Source: JAOAPG01 sp963791575
GTDB taxonomy: Bacteria; Acidobacteriota; Terriglobia; Terriglobales; Acidobacteriaceae
Length of the DNA stretch: 64,000 nt
Assembly: GCA_963791575.1 (NCBI GenBank)
Contig: CAWBSY010000001.1
Location: 434,001 to 498,000, forward strand
Reading direction: 5' to 3'
Notes under the pieces: generated by a model
Seen by the model: only the letters and a program-made list of their open reading frames with translations
Told to the model about the DNA's origin: nothing
The model's database searches: none
Made by a program: the position numbers and the translations under genes
Shown here: one piece after another, positions 56,238-64,000 of the stretch
Numbering within the stretch: position 1 is the first letter of the stretch
How the letters are laid out: the number at the start of each line of letters is the position of its first letter

Positions 56238-56271
56238 GGCGTGGACCATAGCGGTCCACGCCTTAGTTTTT
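56238..56271 (+). terminator. intrinsic terminator between rpoA and rplQ
   Basis: Perfect 10-base stem (GGCGTGGACC and GGTCCACGCC) with a 5-base loop, followed by TTAGTTTTT. It would end or attenuate the alpha operon before rplQ, which is unusual since rpoA-rplQ are normally co-transcribed. Confidence 0.75.
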
Positions 56272-56353
56272 GTTCGAAACATATGTTGGGCGGGCTCTGG
56301 TTCGCCGAGTGAGAAATTTAAATAACTGATGGGCTCTGCCCAAAGGATCTGCC

Positions 56354-56863
56354 ATGCGTCACAAAGTAGCAGGATGGAAATTAGGACGTAACACCGCTCA
56401 CCGCCGCTCGTTGCTGCGGAATCTGGTGACTTCGCTCATTCTCGAGGAGCGCATCGAGACCACGCTTCCCAAAGCCAAGGCTCTGCGCCCGCAAGTCGAG
56501 AAGATGATCACCCTCGGCAAGCGCGGCGATCTGGCGGCTCGCCGCCAGGCGCTCGCCTATCTGATGACCGGCGCTGCCGTCGACAAATTATTCGATACCA
56601 TCGGCCCACGTTTTGGTGACCGTAACGGCGGCTATTTGCGTATCGTCCACTTGGGATGGCGCAAAGGCGACGGAGCAGACACAGCATTTGTTGAACTGCT
56701 CGGCAGCGAGAAGCTTCAGGAAGAAAAACGCGAGAAGCGTGCGGAAATCCGTTCGAAGCGCGCCGAAGAAGCCAAACGGGCAATGGATGAAGCGGAAGCC
56801 CAAGGCGGGGTCGAGCATCCAACCGGAGAACATGCCGAGGGCGAAGACAAAGCCAAGGAATAG
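56354..56863 (+). CDS. rplQ: 50S ribosomal protein L17
   Basis: 169 residues, against about 115-130 usual. MRHKVAGWKLGRNTAHRRSLLRNL and LILEERIETTLPKAKALRP are canonical, as is RNGGYLRIVHLG with the usual end FVELLG near residue 115. The last 50 residues are a charged Glu/Lys/Arg/Ala-rich extension, probably helical. AAGGA lies before the ATG. Last gene of the translation cluster. Confidence 0.96.
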   Translation: MRHKVAGWKLGRNTAHRRSLLRNLVTSLILEERIETTLPKAKALRPQVEKMITLGKRGDLAARRQALAYLMTGAAVDKLFDTIGPRFGDRNGGYLRIVHLGWRKGDGADTAFVELLGSEKLQEEKREKRAEIRSKRAEEAKRAMDEAEAQGGVEHPTGEHAEGEDKAKE

Positions 56864-56890
56864 ATCCTCCCGAGCGAAACCAGCAGATCA

Positions 56891-56921
56891 AATGCACCTC
56901 ATTATGGGGTGCATTTTTTTT
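56891..56921 (+). terminator. intrinsic terminator after rplQ
   Basis: Stem AATGCACC / GGTGCATT with a 9-base loop and an eight-T run (56914-56921). Ends the ribosomal cluster. The convergent membrane-protein gene stops at 56930. Confidence 0.9.
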
Positions 56922-56929
56922 GGCGAGAA

Positions 56930-58294
56930 CTACGTCGCATATGCTGCGGAATCTGTCGGCTCATTTATCAGAAGCGTTTGAGGCTCGTCTCGATACGCAA
57001 ACAGAAGAACGATTAATAAAGCAAATGCGCTTAGAGCAAGCAGGCTCACCAGCAATACCCGTACGGGGCCATTTGTTAGATGGACTTGTAAATAGTCAGG
57101 ATAGCGCGTGGCTGCTACTAGCGTGCAGATGACTGTGGTCCAAAAAACCGCGTTCTGATGTGAGAATTGGCCCTTCCGCAAAGAAAACCAGGTGAACATT
57201 AATGGAAGAATTTCGAGCGTGTAATAGTGCCGCCATGTGAACGGCGCAACCAGCAAGGTGATTAGCGCGAATACGACTAGATCCCATGTAATATTCTGGG
57301 CACGATTTCTCTTAACTAGGACCAACAATGCTCCGGCGAGAGTTAGGAATGCCGCCGCTTTGCCAACCATGCATAACATCGCCGGAGTTTCATCCGGGAT
57401 TTGTTCGTCAGGGAGCATGTTCCCGTAGTACGTGCTTTGAATAATTCCGTTTAGAGAATAGTTGTAAGGACCAGGAATTCCGCAGGACAGCATTTTTAAT
57501 TTAGCCAGATACAAATGTTGATTTTCCATGCCGGTTTGCCAAAGGCCTGCGCCCGCGAGAAGAAGCACCCACAATAAGTAGGAGAGGCTCCAGGTCCAGC
57601 GCCGCCGCACCAGGAATAATCCAAGCACCAGTACCGGTGTCAATTTCACAATCGTGGCTAGTGCAAACATCAGCGCGGATAGGAAATCCCATCTCTTTTT
57701 CGCAAGCAGAGTCCCTGCGGACCACAAGAGCAAAAGCAGTGCGCCGAACTGGCCTTTATCGAGCGTAAGCGTGAATGGCTGGAAAGCGAATCCCGCCAAT
57801 GTACAAACGAGCAGAGCCATTGGAGTCAGGGCTTGACAGAGTTGGAGGCAAATCACAATTGCGGCGAAAAAGAAGACATCCGACAGAATGCGCCAAACGA
57901 AAAATGCAGTTTTGAAGGGCAGTCTTCCGAGCGGTGTCAAGAGCGTTGCAACAGTGGGCGGAGCGCTGAAATACAGAGTATCGGGAATGCCGTTTTTGCG
58001 GGCGAGTTGGCCCCACTCTGTATTGGGATCGATCTTCTCATACATAGCTTCCTTGGCGCTCTGTGCCGAATAATAGAGCCGGTGCTGCCCAGGACTTCCA
58101 GCTATTTTCGCGGCCAGGTAATAGTGCGGAAAATCCCCGGCTGAAGGATCGAGGTAGGAAGATCGAAACATTGTCCATTCGGTCGCAAATTGGTTAGCCG
58201 CAAATATCACCAGCAAGACCATAGCTACCGTGGTCGCCCATGGTAGCCGTTTCTCAAAAAGTCGCGCGTCCGAATCGAGCAGCGAGAGCATCAC
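56930..58294 (-). CDS. GT87-like (DUF2029) integral membrane protein
   Basis: 454 residues with about ten membrane helices. The early periplasmic-side Asp in AGDFPHYYLAAK corresponds to the catalytic Asp of GT-C-type transferases such as the polyprenol-phosphate mannosyltransferases; the KLTPVLVLGLFLVRRRW region is also typical. Two adjacent ATGs (58294, 58291) follow AAGG. It probably uses a lipid-linked sugar; acceptor and donor unknown. No other cell-wall glycosylation gene is adjacent. Confidence 0.82.
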   Translation of the reverse strand: MMLSLLDSDARLFEKRLPWATTVAMVLLVIFAANQFATEWTMFRSSYLDPSAGDFPHYYLAAKIAGSPGQHRLYYSAQSAKEAMYEKIDPNTEWGQLARKNGIPDTLYFSAPPTVATLLTPLGRLPFKTAFFVWRILSDVFFFAAIVICLQLCQALTPMALLVCTLAGFAFQPFTLTLDKGQFGALLLLLWSAGTLLAKKRWDFLSALMFALATIVKLTPVLVLGLFLVRRRWTWSLSYLLWVLLLAGAGLWQTGMENQHLYLAKLKMLSCGIPGPYNYSLNGIIQSTYYGNMLPDEQIPDETPAMLCMVGKAAAFLTLAGALLVLVKRNRAQNITWDLVVFALITLLVAPFTWRHYYTLEILPLMFTWFSLRKGQFSHQNAVFWTTVICTLVAATRYPDYLQVHLTNGPVRVLLVSLLALSAFALLIVLLFAYRDEPQTLLINEPTDSAAYAT

Positions 58295-58509
58295 CTTAAA
58301 ATACAGACCGATCTATATTCATTGTTCCTCGTCAGGGACGATCCATTAGCTGGCCGAGAGTATCGCTGTGCAGCAGAGGAATGTCAATTGACAGCTCTTG
58401 GGCATCATAAATTTAAGTATGCCTATTCAAACCCTTTCGTACATGTCCTACCGTGGGTCACGCCGGTAATCTGGCGCTTTGTGTTCGCCACGATACACTG
58501 TCGAGAGAA

Positions 58510-59001
58510 ATGGCTTTCTCTCGCACACAAATCGGAATCGCCGTTGGCGCGGCCGTGCTGGTCTTATGCATATTCTTTGGCTATTTGATGTGGCTGAACG
58601 GGCAAGGGCCAGTACTTTCCAAGTCAGAAGAGCGTGATACGCTCTCGGGCACTCCCGACTCCATCAGCCTCAATCCTCTGCGTGACCGATCTTCCGAGAA
58701 AGTTGCTTCGATGTATTTGCGGGCGTTGCGCGATGGACATTGCCAAGAACAACTAGCGAGTTGGGAGAAGGATTACCACAGGAAATATGCGGTCTTCATC
58801 TGCAATTCCGAGGCGCAACATCCGTTGATTTCGTGGAAGCTGGTGGATTGGGAAGATGCTCCGCCGTTACGAATTCTGCACTATCGTGGTAAACGTAGCA
58901 GCAATCCCGGCCAGAGCGGAACATATCAGGAGTTATTTTCGGTAACCCTCGAAAACCAGACTGGCGAGTGGACGGTAACCAAGTACGACGCGATGTACTG
59001 A
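58510..59001 (+). CDS. membrane-anchored protein of unknown function
   Basis: 163 residues from the ATG at 58510, chosen over one 19 codons upstream because the protein then opens with a normal N-terminus before the helix. One membrane helix (about 10-30, GIAVGAAVLVLCIFFGYLMW) is followed by a globular extracytoplasmic domain with two cysteines (C81, C98) and beta-strand-rich C-terminus (GTYQELFSVTLENQTGEW). The family is not recognised. It is divergent from the GT87-like gene. Confidence 0.65.
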   Translation: MAFSRTQIGIAVGAAVLVLCIFFGYLMWLNGQGPVLSKSEERDTLSGTPDSISLNPLRDRSSEKVASMYLRALRDGHCQEQLASWEKDYHRKYAVFICNSEAQHPLISWKLVDWEDAPPLRILHYRGKRSSNPGQSGTYQELFSVTLENQTGEWTVTKYDAMY

Positions 59002-59015
59002 TAAACACCCTGCTC

Positions 59016-59597
59016 TCACAACTCTGCTGAACTCTTTGTCTTCAGAAAGAAAAAGATAAGAATTGTAATCTGAGCGATCAGCGCTGCAGAGCTATCCAGC
59101 AGCACGTCTTTATAGGTTCCCGTGCGGGATGGAATGTAGCTTTGATGCCACTCATCGAGCGATGCCACCATTGCCGTCAAGAAGAAAGATGCTCTAGCCC
59201 ATTGCAGAGACCATCGGCTTGTCCATCGAGAGACTCGTGCGAAGGGGAAAGTCGCACGCCAGGCGCGAAACAGTAGGAAGCTTAAGACGAAATATCCAAC
59301 AAAGTGCCCGGTTTTCCGGATGTAGTGGTTCCATCTCTCGAAGTGCAGAATATCCACGCCCGTAAAAAAGTGAAATATGGGCCACAAAAATTTACTTGTG
59401 TGAGCGGAAGAGAACGAATCGGTGGATTCGATGACAATGAACATCAGCCAGACAATTGCCGGAATCCAGGCCTTCAAGAACTGTTGTTTTCGAGATGTGT
59501 TCAATCTTGGGGTGATCAATTGATGGGTTCCAAACTCCAGTTTCGACGAGATCGCCGCTCGAACTGCCGACTCTGGAAGTTGGAACGAATTGCCCAC
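59016..59597 (-). CDS. VanZ-like membrane protein
   Basis: Up to 193 residues with a GTG start; the first 40 residues before the first helix are doubtful. Four membrane helices. The two hallmark blocks are RKTGHFVGYFVLSFLL and SLDEWHQSYIPSRTGTYKDVLLD. VanZ-family proteins occur widely; VanZ itself gives low-level teicoplanin resistance, but most members have unknown roles in the envelope. No van genes are present. Confidence 0.82.
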   Translation of the reverse strand: MGNSFQLPESAVRAAISSKLEFGTHQLITPRLNTSRKQQFLKAWIPAIVWLMFIVIESTDSFSSAHTSKFLWPIFHFFTGVDILHFERWNHYIRKTGHFVGYFVLSFLLFRAWRATFPFARVSRWTSRWSLQWARASFFLTAMVASLDEWHQSYIPSRTGTYKDVLLDSSAALIAQITILIFFFLKTKSSAEL

Positions 59598-59653
59598 CCG
59601 CCAATCATATTGCGCGTGGGCATCTTTGAGTAACGGCCAAATCGCGGATCAGC

Positions 59654-61189
59654 TTACGAAAGTTTCAAGTGCATCCCAGCTCTTATTCGATGCGCATAAT
59701 TCGGCGCTTCCCGCGTAATCATGACGTCGTGCACGTGGCTTTCGCGTAGTCCGGCTCCGCTGATTCGGACGAAGCGCGCCTTCTGCTGCAGTTCGCCGAT
59801 TGTCGCGCACCCGCAGTAACCCATGCCGGACTTTAACCCTCCTACCATCTGGTGAACGATCATGGCGACAGATCCGCGATAAGGAACGCGTCCCTCAATT
59901 CCTTCCGGAACAAGCTTTGCCAGGCGGTTCGAATCTTCCATCATTCCTGGTATCGCGGCGGAAGCTTCTCCTTCGGTGCTCTGAAAATACCGTTCGCTCG
60001 ATCCTGCAGCCATCGCACCAAGCGAACCCATTCCACGATAAGACTTGTAAGTGCGTCCTTGGTACAGGATCAATTCGCCCGGACTTTCGTCGGTGCCCGC
60101 AAACATCGATCCGATCATGACTGCACTCGCACCCGCAGCCAGAGCCTTCGTAATGTCGCCGGAGTACTTAATTCCACCATCAGAAATGACGGGAACACCT
60201 GAATCCTTTGTTGCGCGGAACGCTTCGGAGAGAGCGGTAATCTGTGGAACTCCAGCGCCAGTCACTACGCGGGTGGTACAAATCGATCCCGGACCGATCC
60301 CAACTTTGATCGCGTCCGCGCCCGCTCGTGCCAGTTCGCAAGCTCCGTCGAATGTCGCGACGTTCCCTGCGATCAAATCAACTTCGGGGAATTTTGCTTT
60401 CACCGCCTTGATCGCTTCGAGGACGCGCGTGGAGTGTCCGTGGGCGCTGTCGATGGCCAGCAAATCCACCTTGGCATTTGCCATTTCCTGCGCACGTTCC
60501 AGAAAATCTCCAGTCGCGCCGATGGCCGCGCCAACCCGCAATCTCCCGTGGGAGTCCTTGGCCGCAGCAGGATATTTCAACTTCTTCTGAATATCTTTAA
60601 CAGTAATCAGGCCCTTCAAGTTGTACTGGTCGTCTACGACAAGGAGCTTTTCTACGCGGTGCTCGTGCAGGATTTTTTCGGCTTCTTCGAGCGTCGTTCC
60701 AACGGCGACCGTGATGAGATTCTCCTTGGTCATCACTTTCGCGATTGGAATGTCGAAGCGGGTCTCAAAACGCAGATCGCGGTTTGTGAGAATTCCGACT
60801 AACCTGCCATTCTTCGTAATCGGTACGCCGGAAATTTTGTACTTGCGCATGATGTCGAGCGCATCGGAAACTTTGGCGTCCGGGGACATCGTCACGGGAT
60901 CGACAATCATGCCGCTCTCAGAGCGTTTTACCTTGTCCACTTCGTTGCTTTGCTGCTCAATCGTCAAGTTGCGATGAATGATGCCAATGCCGCCCTGCTG
61001 GGCGAGCCCGATTGCCATGTGCGATTCAGTAACAGTGTCCATGGCGGCGCTCAGAACAGGAATGTTCAGCCGGATATTTCGCGTGAGCTGCGTCTGCGTG
61101 TTCGCGAGCGCCGGAACAACATCAGAGCGGGCTGGCAGCAGCAACACGTCATCAAAAGTAAGTGCCTCAGGGACGGGAAAATGAATCAT
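59654..61189 (-). CDS. guaB: inosine-5'-monophosphate dehydrogenase
   Basis: 511 residues. First step of GMP synthesis, IMP to XMP with NAD. The TIM-barrel active-site cysteine C304 in GIGPGSICTTRVV, the IMP-phosphate loop DGGIKYSGDITKALAAGA and the ending region are present; two CBS domains (about 97-145 and 150-205) lie in the insertion. A plausible promoter lies about 30-60 bases upstream on the minus strand (TTGCCT, 17 bases, TAAAAT). No guaA in the window. Confidence 0.96.
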   Translation of the reverse strand: MIHFPVPEALTFDDVLLLPARSDVVPALANTQTQLTRNIRLNIPVLSAAMDTVTESHMAIGLAQQGGIGIIHRNLTIEQQSNEVDKVKRSESGMIVDPVTMSPDAKVSDALDIMRKYKISGVPITKNGRLVGILTNRDLRFETRFDIPIAKVMTKENLITVAVGTTLEEAEKILHEHRVEKLLVVDDQYNLKGLITVKDIQKKLKYPAAAKDSHGRLRVGAAIGATGDFLERAQEMANAKVDLLAIDSAHGHSTRVLEAIKAVKAKFPEVDLIAGNVATFDGACELARAGADAIKVGIGPGSICTTRVVTGAGVPQITALSEAFRATKDSGVPVISDGGIKYSGDITKALAAGASAVMIGSMFAGTDESPGELILYQGRTYKSYRGMGSLGAMAAGSSERYFQSTEGEASAAIPGMMEDSNRLAKLVPEGIEGRVPYRGSVAMIVHQMVGGLKSGMGYCGCATIGELQQKARFVRISGAGLRESHVHDVMITREAPNYAHRIRAGMHLKLS

Positions 61190-61446
61190 AGATTTCTCAG
61201 GGATTAGAGCTAGCTTTCATTTTAGAGAGGGTTGAGCATTGAGGCAAACAGAGGGCTTTTAGCGGGAAAATTTTTCAGGTAGAAATATTGCGAATCTTTT
61301 GCAATCTGACTCCGGAATCTAGGCTAGAATGTTGGCCTTCGGTTCTGGAGTTCTAGTCATGACGAATCCGTTTGAAGTTCAGCAGCGTATAACTGCGCAA
61401 TCTGAAATCCAGCAATTCTCCTCCCTTATTTTTTTGTGGCCGTCTA

Positions 61447-63556
61447 TTGAATCGTTTTACTAGCGTGTTTGCGTGTGTGCTCTTGCTCGCGCTTGCGGCA
61501 ACTGCCCAGGAAGTCTCCATAGACATCACCCCGGGCCATGCGACAAATTCCATCAGCCCATTGCGAGCACTCGGTGCAGGCATTGATCGCGACCCATTCG
61601 ATTCCGTGAAGACGATTTTTTCGCACGACGAAGTTCAAGAGATGCTCTCCGCGGGATGGGGATCGGTAAGTTATCGGTTAAACACTGAACTTGGGGCGCA
61701 AGCCTGGCACTGGAACCCTAAAGGCACTTGGAGTGATCCGGCGGGCGAAGGATATTTTGTGGGAACGCCCGATACCTCTAGGCTCGATCTTTCGTTCATT
61801 CGGCTACTTCCTCCCACACAACGGGATGAGCCAGTCATTCCTTGGCTACTCCGCAATAGATGATGGAGACTTAACTACTTATTGGAAAAGCAATCCATAT
61901 CTGACACAGCATTTCACGCATGACAGCGATGATCTCCATCCGCAGTGGATCATGGCCGACATGGGCGGCGTGGTCTCAGTAAACGCAATCAAGATTGAAT
62001 GGACCAATCCATATGCCATCAATTATCAGGTACAGTACTGGACCGGAAACGATGCCCTTTATAACCCTGCTCATGGCGAATGGAAAAACTTTCCGGGAGG
62101 CGTAATCAGTGGAGGCTCGGGTGGCACGGTGACGTTGAGCCTCTCTAAGGAAAACATCCAATCCGAATTCTTCCGTGTGCTCATGACCAGCTCCTCAGGG
62201 ACTTGCGATACGCATGGTTCCACTGACATACGCAACTGCGTAGGATTTGCGATCAACGAAATCTATCTCGGCACGATAGATGCAGCGGGAAATTTTACTG
62301 ATCTGGTGACACACAGCAAAGACGGCAGCCAGACACAGTTTTACCAGTCGTCGGCTGATCCATGGCATCGTCCCAAGGACATCGACCCCTATGACGGGGA
62401 ACAGCCCGGCTTTGACCGCGTGCTTCACAGCGGCATCTTGCGCGGCTTGCCGATGACCGTTCCCGTTCCCATGCTGTACGACAATCCTGAAAACGCGGCT
62501 AACGAAATCGCGTACCTCGAAAAGATCGGCTTTCCGATTCGTTACGTGGAGATGGGAGAGGAGCCTGATGGCCAATGGGTTCTGCCTGAAGATGACGCAG
62601 CGCTTTACGTTCAGTGGGCAGATGCCATTCACGCAATCGATCCAAAAATTCAATTAGCAGGACCTGTATTTCAAGGCGTAAACGATGACATCCCCGTGTG
62701 GGCGGATGCTAACGGAAATAAATCATGGTTCACAAGATTTCTCAATTACCTTCGCAGCCACGGACATCTTCAAGATCTGAACATCATGACCTTCGAACAC
62801 TATCCCTTCGATCCATGCAATTTGAAGTGGAGCTTTCTCTACGATGAGCCGAAGCTGGTTACTCACGTCATGCAAGCCTGGCGGGAAGATGGTTTGCCAG
62901 CGAACGTTCCGATGCAGATAACGGAATCGAATCTGTCTTGGAACGCCGACACGCGGTACATGCAAACTTTCGCAGCCTTATGGCTGGCTGACTATATGGG
63001 TTCTTTCTTAACTGCCGGCGGACAAGCAGCCTACTACTACCAGTACGAGCCGCTGCCCATGTACAACGGATGTGGTTACGGCACATTCGGCATGTTCAAT
63101 GTTGATAACAATTACAACATTAAACAAAACGTCGCCCAGTATTTTGCGGCGCAGATGCTAACCCAGCAATGGGCGCAACCAGTGGATCAGCTTCACAATA
63201 TTTTCCCTGCGTCGACCGACATTAAAGACGCAAGCGGAAATGTGTTGGTGACGGCCTATTCGATCCAACGACCCGATGGCCAATGGGCGTTGCTGCTGGT
63301 CAATAAAGATCAATCGAGCGCCCATTCAATCACGGTGAACTTTCACGACTCTTCGAGACAGAAGCACAACTACTTCCAAGGGGACGTGACTCAGATCAGT
63401 TTCGGTGCGGATAATTATCAATGGCATCCAGATGGCCCGAACGGATATGCGAACCCCGATGGACCGCCGATTACATCAACTCAGTCGGGGGGAAAGGGTG
63501 CGCAGTACACATTACCCAAGGCCTCCATAACGGTGTTAAGAGGGACATTGCAGTGA
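61447..63556 (+). CDS. secreted protein with discoidin-like domain and GH-A-type hydrolase domain (frameshifted)
   Basis: About 702 residues after correction, TTG start. A signal peptide (to about residue 21) is followed by PLRALGAGIDRDPF and an F5/8-type-C-like region (DGDLTTYWKSNPYLTQHF, HPQWIMADMGG). The C-terminal half looks like a clan GH-A glycoside hydrolase: a candidate acid/base Glu in RYVEMGEEPDG and nucleophile Glu in MQITESNLSW. The first frame stops at 61863 and the second begins before 61790; removing one T of TTT at 61790-61792 joins LDL to RSFGYFLPH. It may act on arabinose- or xylose-containing polysaccharide; substrate unproven. Confidence 0.75.
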
Positions 63557-63581
63557 GGCGCGTCTTATAAATGAGGAGAGC

Positions 63582-64000
63582 TCACCGGCCGGCGGTCGTG
63601 TAGTTCGCGATCGGCTGATCTTCCGAATAGGAATGATCCGAATATACATCTGCGGTGTTGCTGTGAGCAGTCAGTTCAGGCGGACTCTTTAGGGACCGAC
63701 GTTTTTGCGCTGATCTTGGGCGTCGTTCGGTCGGAACATCTGAATCCTCCAGTTTAAATTTAGAGACGATGCCCTGCAGTTCTGACGCGAGGCTCGTAAG
63801 GTCTTCGCAGGCTTTTGCCGACTGTTGTGATCCAAGCGCTGATTCGCGGGTGATCGCGGCAATATCATTGATGTTGTTATTAACTTCCTCGGTCGCGCTC
63901 GATTGCTCCATCGCAGCAGTGGCGATATGAGTAATCATCTCGCCGACTTCCTCGGACATGTGAATGATCTGCTTCAGCGAATCGCCAGCCTGAGAGGTGG
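63582..64000 (-). CDS. methyl-accepting chemotaxis protein, C-terminal part
   Basis: At least 139 residues; the gene continues beyond the window edge. The C-terminal leg of the cytoplasmic helical hairpin of a chemoreceptor is seen, ending SLASELQGIVSKFKLED. The segment HIATAAMEQSSATEEVNNNINDIAAITRES is typical of the receptor signalling domain. The Ser/Arg-rich tail after residue about 80 is not conserved. Ligand unknown because the sensor half is missing. Confidence 0.88.
   Translation of the reverse strand, partial: TSQAGDSLKQIIHMSEEVGEMITHIATAAMEQSSATEEVNNNINDIAAITRESALGSQQSAKACEDLTSLASELQGIVSKFKLEDSDVPTERRPRSAQKRRSLKSPPELTAHSNTADVYSDHSYSEDQPIANYTTAGR

Noticed and set aside
58996..59597. 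Glycopeptide-resistance locus suggested by the VanZ-like protein
   Set aside because: No vanH/A/X or ligase genes; VanZ-family proteins are widespread without resistance.

Overview
The window is one contiguous piece of bacterial chromosome of moderately high GC. Protein content (a very large TonB-dependent receptor with an N-terminal carboxypeptidase-regulatory-like domain, YVTN/YncE-type beta-propellers, paired serine beta-lactamase-like genes, an AMIN/FecR-like secreted protein) and the ribosomal protein sequences point to an Acidobacteriota member, probably of the Koribacter/Terriglobia type. That assignment is inference from remembered family resemblance; no search was run.

Layout. 0.1-3.7 kb (minus strand): a lipoyl E2 and a thiamine-dependent E1-beta of a 2-oxoacid dehydrogenase with a cytochrome c gene between them, and a YbaK-type deacylase. 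3.8-9.8 kb: small membrane proteins, an orphan ATP-grasp enzyme, secreted proteins of unknown function, a zinc-ribbon membrane protein and a CPA2 antiporter. 9.9-14.1 kb: TonB receptor divergent from a secreted beta-propeller. 14.2-24.1 kb: SppA, an HU/IHF protein, two beta-lactamase-fold proteins, TrpG/PabA, a PilZ protein, an AMIN/FecR protein, a YtxH protein, a glutamine-amidotransferase-like protein with an altered triad, and a LemA-GIDE pair. 24.4-27 kb: a TPR/degenerate-GGDEF protein. 27.1-31.4 kb: thiolase, 3-hydroxyacyl-CoA dehydrogenase and crotonase, then ribH and nusB. 31.7-34 kb: a lipoprotein with a C-terminal beta-propeller. 34.3-56.9 kb: a complete str-S10-spc-alpha translation cluster (rpsL, rpsG, fusA, tuf, rpsJ through rplQ, including secY, adk, map, infA, rpmJ and rpoA). 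56.9-64 kb: a GT87-type membrane protein, a VanZ-like protein, guaB, a discoidin-like/glycoside-hydrolase protein and the end of a chemotaxis receptor.

Two features dominate. First, at least sixteen single-base indels break reading frames, including those of EF-G, EF-Tu, L3, L2, S13, S11, S4 (twice) and RpoA. Almost all can be read as a homopolymer one base too long or too short, so they are most likely sequence errors; corrected frames and positions are given per gene. Second, the gaps inside operons are filled by a few families of degenerate iterated-word or paired inverted repeats: an AGCT/TAG word family, a CAGTCGTTGG...CCAACGACC paired family, and a CCACGGAGG / ATCCGCGG family. They recur between unrelated genes, can fold, sometimes supply the next Shine-Dalgarno, and in ribH appear to have been read into the protein. 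This repeat system is the best candidate here for something not well described.
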